A stretch of 9,133 nucleotides of DNA from Thermoplasmata archaeon (GTDB lineage: Archaea; Thermoplasmatota; JAKEGO01), in NCBI GenBank assembly GCA_022615805.1, contig JAKEGO010000167.1, positions 1 to 9,133 of the forward strand, given 5' to 3'. The position numbers were made by a program, and so were the translations under genes. The notes beneath the pieces are model-generated. The model searched no databases. It was not told the DNA's origin and saw only the letters and a program-made list of their open reading frames with translations. Positions 5,236 through 9,133 of this stretch are shown piece after piece; the stretch's first letter is position 1; each line of letters begins with the position of its first letter.

Positions 5236-8079
5236 ATGACATCGAGCGATATCGAGAGGAGATGGCAGCGCGCCTGGGCGGAGGCCCGAGCCTTCGAGGC
5301 CGAGCCCGGCGACGGCCCGAAGTACTTCCTGAACGTGCCATACCCTTACGTCAACGGTCTCCTGCACCTCGGCCATGCCCTCACGTACTCGCGCACGGAC
5401 TTCATGGCGCGGTACAAGCGCCTCCGGGGGTTCAACGTCCTCTTCCCGTTCGCCTTCCACGCGACCGGCACGCCCATCGTGGCGGCGGCCGGGCGCGTCG
5501 CCAGGGGGGAGGAGAGGCAGATATCGATCCTGCGCCAGATGGGCATCCCCGACGCGGAGATGCCGAGGTTCGGCGACCCCCAGCATTGGGTCGACCACTT
5601 CCCCGGGGAGGTGAGGGCGGACATCCAGCGCCTCGGAGGGAGCGTCGACTGGCGCAGGTCCTTCATAACGACGTCTCTCAACCCGCGCTACGACGCGTTC
5701 ATCGGGTGGCAGTTCCGGAGGCTCCGGGCGCGCGACCTCGTGAGGCGGGGAAGGCATCCCGTGGTCTGGTGCCCGAAGGACGGCTCGCCGGTCGGCGATC
5801 ACGACCGCATCCAGGGCGAGGGGGAGATGCCCCAGGAGTTCACCGTGCTGAAGTTCAGGATGGACGACGGGTCCTTCCTGGTCGCGGCGACCCTGAGGCC
5901 GGAGACGGTGTTCGGGCAGACGAACCTGTGGATCGACCCGGACGTGGATTACGCCGTCGCCGAAGTGGACGGCGAGACGTGGATCGCGAGCGCCTCCGCG
6001 GTGGAGAAGCTCGCGGAACAGGCTCACGCCGTCAATAGGAAGGGGACTGTTCGCGGTTCCGACCTCATAGGCCGGGAGGCGGTGGCGCCGATGATCCGGC
6101 GCCGCATCCCGGTGCTGCCATCGACCTTCACCGACCCCGACAAGGGCACCGGCATCGTCACATCTGTCCCCTCGGACGCGCCCGACGACTGGATCGCCCT
6201 CCAGGACATCAAGCGGGGCGTGGAGGGGGCGAGGCGGTGGGGGCTCGACCCCGATGCCGTGAGGGGCGTCGAGGCCATCCCCATCATCGAGTCCGGGGGG
6301 TGGGGTCCGCTCCCCGCGAAGGAGATATGCGAGCGCATGGGCATCCGGAGCCAGGACGAGCGCGACAGGCTCCTCGAGGCGAAGCACGAGATATACAAGA
6401 CAGGCTTCTACACCGGCGTCATGAAGGAGAACTGCGGCGAGTACGCCGGCATGCCCGTCGAGGTGGCCAAGGAGGCCATCAAGGCGGCCATGCTCGCCAG
6501 CGGAGAGGCGTCGCTGATGTACGAGCTCTCGAACCGGGTCGTATGCCGGTGCCTGACGCCCTCCATCGTCAAGATCGTCTCCGACCAGTGGTTCCTGGCC
6601 TACGGAGACGCGGGGTGGAAGGCGCTCGCCCGCGAGTGCCTCGCCGGGATGGACCTGTACCCCGAGGTCTCGAGAAAGCAGTTCGAGCACGTGCTCGGGT
6701 GGCTCCGCGACTGGGCGTGCACGAGGGAGCTCGGCCTCGGCACGAGGCTCCCGTGGGACGGGAAGTGGATGATCGAGTCCCTTTCCGACAGCACGATCTA
6801 CATGGCGTTCTACACGATATCCCACCTGCTGGACGATGTGCCGGAGGAGGCGGTCCGGGACGAGCTCTTCGACCACGTTTTCCTGGGGGTGGGCGCGGCG
6901 GAGAAGGTCTCCCGGGCGACGGGCGCCCCGGTCGATGCCATCGAGGCGATGAGGCGTTCGTTCCTCCACTGGTACCCGATGGACCTGCGCATCTCCGGCA
7001 AGGACCTCATCCAGAACCACCTCTCGTTCTGCATATTCAACCACGTCGGCGTCTTCGACCGCGGGCTGTGGCCCCGCGGGTTCGGCGTCAACGGGTGGAT
7101 CCTCGTGGGCGGCGCCAAGATGAGCAAGTCCGCGGGCAACTTCATGACCATGCGCGCCGCGCTCGACAGGTGGGGTGCCGACGTCCTCAGACTGACCCTC
7201 GCCAACGGCGGGGACGGCCTCGACGACCCGAACTTCGACGCGGAGTTCGCCGACTCCACCGACGACCGCCTCGCGGCATGGCTCGCCTTCGCCGTCGAGA
7301 CCATGGGGAAGGGGACGGACGCGGAGCGCCCGATCGACGCATGGTTCTCCGCGGTCCTCGACGCCACACTCGCCGACTTCTGCGGCCACTGCGATTCCAT
7401 GGAGTTCAGGGCGGCGCTGAAGCGGGGATACTTCGACCTCCAGCGCGACCTCAGGTGGTACCTCCGCAGGGCGGGGGAGCCCGACCGCGCCGTCATGGAG
7501 AGGTTCATCGCCTTCCAGACGCAGATGCTGTCGGTCTTCGCGCCCCATGTCTGCGAGGAGGCGTGGTCCCGGACCGGCGGCAAGGGCATGGTATCCCTGA
7601 GCCGCCTCCCCGATGTCGACCCCGCGTCGATCGACCGGAAGGCCATCGACGCCGAGTCGCTCCTGATCGACCTGATGGAGGACCTGCGCGAGGTCATCGG
7701 CCTCATCGGCGGGGATGTCAGGGCCGTCCACGTCTTCACCGCCGCGGATTGGAAGTGGCATGTCCTCGCCCTGGTGAGGGCCGCCATCGCGGAAGGCGGC
7801 GCCAGGTTCGACGACGTCATGAAGGCGGTCATGGCCGATCCAGATGCGCGTAGGATGGGCAAGGCGGTGCCCAGGATCGTCCAGCGGATGATCGACCTGC
7901 GGACCTCCTACGATCTCACCGTGGACGAGGAGCGCTCGAAACTGGCCGCGGAGGCGGCATTCCTGTCCGCCGAGTTCGGCTGCCCGGTCCGCGTATGGAC
8001 CGAGGGCGAGTCCGAGGACCCGATGGGGAAGGCGAAGCAGGCCCTGCCGCTCAAGCCGGCGATATACGTCGAGAAGTGA
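5236..8079 (+). CDS. leuS: Leucyl-tRNA synthetase, archaeal type
   Basis: A 947-residue class Ia aminoacyl-tRNA synthetase that charges tRNA-Leu with leucine in the cytoplasm, of typical length for archaeal LeuRS. Visible landmarks: the HIGH-type motif HLGH at 44-47 after YPYVNG; editing domain with TLRPET at 219-224 and GTGIVTSVPSDAPDDW at 304-319, where D318 aligns with the Asp that anchors the amino group of mischarged substrates; CRC at 437-439; the catalytic-core segment LRISGKDLIQNHL around 584-596; and KMSKS at 628-632. The end is the archaeal C-terminal domain that contacts the long variable arm of tRNA-Leu. All catalytic and editing signatures are intact. ATG 5236 is chosen because it sits 27 bases after a TATA box and begins the expected N-terminal helix; no ribosome binding site is present. 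Codons end mostly in G or C. The phosphoesterase gene follows after 71 bases and probably shares the transcript. Confidence 0.98.
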   Translation: MTSSDIERRWQRAWAEARAFEAEPGDGPKYFLNVPYPYVNGLLHLGHALTYSRTDFMARYKRLRGFNVLFPFAFHATGTPIVAAAGRVARGEERQISILRQMGIPDAEMPRFGDPQHWVDHFPGEVRADIQRLGGSVDWRRSFITTSLNPRYDAFIGWQFRRLRARDLVRRGRHPVVWCPKDGSPVGDHDRIQGEGEMPQEFTVLKFRMDDGSFLVAATLRPETVFGQTNLWIDPDVDYAVAEVDGETWIASASAVEKLAEQAHAVNRKGTVRGSDLIGREAVAPMIRRRIPVLPSTFTDPDKGTGIVTSVPSDAPDDWIALQDIKRGVEGARRWGLDPDAVRGVEAIPIIESGGWGPLPAKEICERMGIRSQDERDRLLEAKHEIYKTGFYTGVMKENCGEYAGMPVEVAKEAIKAAMLASGEASLMYELSNRVVCRCLTPSIVKIVSDQWFLAYGDAGWKALARECLAGMDLYPEVSRKQFEHVLGWLRDWACTRELGLGTRLPWDGKWMIESLSDSTIYMAFYTISHLLDDVPEEAVRDELFDHVFLGVGAAEKVSRATGAPVDAIEAMRRSFLHWYPMDLRISGKDLIQNHLSFCIFNHVGVFDRGLWPRGFGVNGWILVGGAKMSKSAGNFMTMRAALDRWGADVLRLTLANGGDGLDDPNFDAEFADSTDDRLAAWLAFAVETMGKGTDAERPIDAWFSAVLDATLADFCGHCDSMEFRAALKRGYFDLQRDLRWYLRRAGEPDRAVMERFIAFQTQMLSVFAPHVCEEAWSRTGGKGMVSLSRLPDVDPASIDRKAIDAESLLIDLMEDLREVIGLIGGDVRAVHVFTAADWKWHVLALVRAAIAEGGARFDDVMKAVMADPDARRMGKAVPRIVQRMIDLRTSYDLTVDEERSKLAAEAAFLSAEFGCPVRVWTEGESEDPMGKAKQALPLKPAIYVEK

Positions 8080-8139
8080 CGCTCATGGCGCGGCATCGCC
8101 CGCATGGGCGGGGAGGAGCGAGCGCCCTGAAAATGGCAT

Positions 8140-8145
8140 GGAGTG
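8140..8145 (+). promoter_or_regulatory. Ribosome binding site of the phosphoesterase gene
   Basis: GGAGTG, five bases before ATG 8151, differs from GGAGGTG by one missing G. It supports the start at 8151 over in-frame ATGs at 8085 and 8133. Confidence 0.55.
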
Positions 8146-8150
8146 AGAGG

Positions 8151-8957
8151 ATGAGGTTGCTCTTCACGTCAGACCTGCACGGCAACGCCGGCCTCTACGA
8201 ACGGCTCGCCAGCCAGTCAGCCCGCCTGTCGCCAGACGCCGTCGTCATCGGGGGCGACCTCTTTCCCGCGGGGGCGTCGACCGACCAGCCCGCCTTCCTC
8301 AGGGACGTCGTCGAGCCCGCCGTCACGGCCATGGCCGTCCCCGTGTACGTGATCCCGGGGAACAACGACCACCGCGCCACGTGGGACCTCGTCGGGGACA
8401 GCGGCCTGATGGTGGATGCGAACGGGCGGACGATCGATATCGGCGGCGGATGGCGGCTCTTCGGCTACGGCTTCGTCGATGTCACGCCGTTCCCGCTGAA
8501 GGACTGGGAGAAGTTCGACGACGCCGACAGGACCAACGACGACGACAGGTACGACGGCTACGTCACGTGGCCCGAGCGTAGAAGCGTCGTCTTGGACCCC
8601 GCCGACAGGAGCGACACAATCGAAAGGGACCTGGCGGGACTCGCTCCCGAGGACCCTGAGAGGACCATCATGGCGTTCCACGCGCCGCCGCACGGCACGC
8701 CGCTCGACGTCGTGGAGAGGGGACACGTCGGCAGCCTCGCGATCAGGGCGTTCATCGAGCGCCACCAGCCGCCCCTCTCGTTGCACGGCCACGTCCACGA
8801 GGCGCCGCACAGGTCGGGCCAGTGGTGGGCGCGGCTCGGCCGGACGGTCTGCATCAACCCCGGACAGGCGCCGCCCGAGCTGCACGCCGTCCTCGTCGAC
8901 ATGGACGGGAGGACGGCAAGGCATACGACGTTCGATGGCGTGGCAGCCCTCTCTTAG
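8151..8957 (+). CDS. Calcineurin-like metallophosphoesterase, Icc-related type
   Basis: A 268-residue enzyme beginning MRLLFTSDLHG, the canonical start of the calcineurin-like phosphoesterase fold. Metal ligands are all visible: D8 and H10 (SDLHGN), D36 (GGDLF), N72 in GNND (70-73, the GNHD/E block with Asn in place of His), H177 (AFHAPPHGT) and H214/H216 (HGHVH). Such proteins bind two metal ions and hydrolyse phosphomono- or phosphodiesters; the substrate here cannot be read from sequence. The segment GYGFVDVTPFPLKDWEKFD (105-123) recalls a conserved insert of the Icc-related phosphoesterase group (COG2129, from memory). No signal peptide or membrane helix, so cytoplasmic. Start 8151 is chosen for the motif and the ribosome binding site. 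It lies 71 bases after leuS with no promoter seen between, so it is probably co-transcribed. Family confident, substrate unknown. Confidence 0.93.
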   Translation: MRLLFTSDLHGNAGLYERLASQSARLSPDAVVIGGDLFPAGASTDQPAFLRDVVEPAVTAMAVPVYVIPGNNDHRATWDLVGDSGLMVDANGRTIDIGGGWRLFGYGFVDVTPFPLKDWEKFDDADRTNDDDRYDGYVTWPERRSVVLDPADRSDTIERDLAGLAPEDPERTIMAFHAPPHGTPLDVVERGHVGSLAIRAFIERHQPPLSLHGHVHEAPHRSGQWWARLGRTVCINPGQAPPELHAVLVDMDGRTARHTTFDGVAALS

Positions 8958-8958
8958 T

Positions 8959-8975
8959 TCGATGATCCTCATCGA
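8959..8975 (+). other. Short hairpin just after the phosphoesterase stop codon
   Basis: CGATGA (8960-8965) pairs with TCATCG (8969-8974) around a 3-base loop, with one extra T-A pair at 8959/8975. It lies two bases after the stop codon and could stabilise the 3' end or help termination, but no T-run follows, so a classical archaeal terminator is not shown. Confidence 0.3.
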
Positions 8976-9044
8976 GGGAACACCATCTGCATGACGGTCG
9001 ATCCATATCCTCAACGACCGACCAGCACCCCCGCCAGCGCCGGA

Positions 9045-9054
9045 AAATTTATTA
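9045..9054 (+). promoter_or_regulatory. TATA box of the right-edge gene
   Basis: AAATTTATTA, preceded by CCGGAA as a possible BRE, is a strong A/T-rich element in GC-rich sequence. Initiation about 25 bases downstream would fall near 9075, about ten bases before GTG 9086. Confidence 0.6.
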
Positions 9055-9085
9055 CCCGCTTCGCCGATGCCCACGGGTTGCTATC

Positions 9086-9133
9086 GTGGGGCAAGCAAGA
9101 CGCGTAAAGGCAAGGTGGGGCAGCGCCTCGCGA
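9086..9133 (+). CDS. N-terminus of a basic protein, possibly ribosomal protein L37Ae (partial)
   Basis: GTG 9086 opens 16 codons reaching the window edge: start Met, then GQARRVKARWGSASR. The stretch ARRVK..GSASR resembles the basic lead-in of archaeal L37Ae (pattern like AKRTKKVG.AGRFGARYG), a zinc-ribbon protein of the large ribosomal subunit. Only the N-terminus is visible, and the zinc-binding cysteines that would prove it lie outside. The start is chosen from the TATA box spacing, since ATG 9066 in another frame (MPTGCYRGASKTRKGK) would precede the expected initiation site. That alternative frame is also open to the edge, so both the frame and the identity are tentative. Confidence 0.4.
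   Translation, partial: MGQARRVKARWGSASR

Noticed and set aside
5221..7761. 846-codon minus-strand open frame across leuS
   Set aside because: It is the antisense shadow of a GC-rich gene. Its product is an Asp/Glu/Val/Arg mixture without motifs, while the plus strand carries every leucyl-tRNA synthetase signature.
6237..7853. 538-codon plus-strand open frame inside leuS
   Set aside because: It is a +1 shadow of leuS with Arg/Gly-rich noise translation, a common effect of high G/C at third positions.
7995..8150. Extension of the phosphoesterase frame upstream into leuS
   Set aside because: The extra 52 residues are Arg/Gly-rich and overlap leuS. The metallophosphoesterase fold starts at MRLLFTSDLHG at 8151, with a ribosome binding site.

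Overview
The window is a GC-rich archaeal chromosome segment. Three things point to this: an archaeal/eukaryal-type leucyl-tRNA synthetase, A/T-rich TATA-box elements about 25-35 bases ahead of gene starts, and a mix of near-leaderless starts and starts with strong GGAGGTG-type ribosome binding sites. A euryarchaeal, possibly Thermoplasmatota-like host is my guess from the CorA variant and GC content; the sequence does not prove it.

Layout. (1) Positions 1-2883, minus strand: one very long reading frame, open from its start at 2883 to the left edge with no stop (at least 961 codons). It encodes a secreted or membrane-anchored surface protein: signal peptide, about four Ig-like/CARDB-like beta domains, an N/T-rich stalk, one membrane helix, and a long repeat-rich tail that is cut by the window edge. 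(2) 2884-3618: a 735-base stretch with no convincing gene, holding a candidate promoter and two perfect 12-bp palindromes. (3) 3619-4951, minus strand: a two-gene unit, a 76-codon unrecognised small gene followed by a divergent CorA-family transporter. The small gene's TGA stop lies inside the transporter's ribosome binding site. A strong TATA/BRE sits upstream at about 5008-5025. (4) 5200-8957, plus strand: a TATA box, leucyl-tRNA synthetase (leuS) on a near-leaderless transcript, then a calcineurin-like metallophosphoesterase 71 bases downstream. (5) 9045-9133: a further TATA box and the first 16 codons of a very basic protein that resembles the N-terminus of ribosomal protein L37Ae.

The right half (leuS, phosphoesterase, possible L37Ae) is core housekeeping DNA with strongly G/C-ending codons. 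The left half is accessory in character: a fast-evolving surface protein with internal duplications and relaxed codon use. The small gene plus the CorA variant is the part most likely to be an undescribed functional pair. No tRNA, rRNA, CRISPR array, insertion sequence or phage gene was seen.
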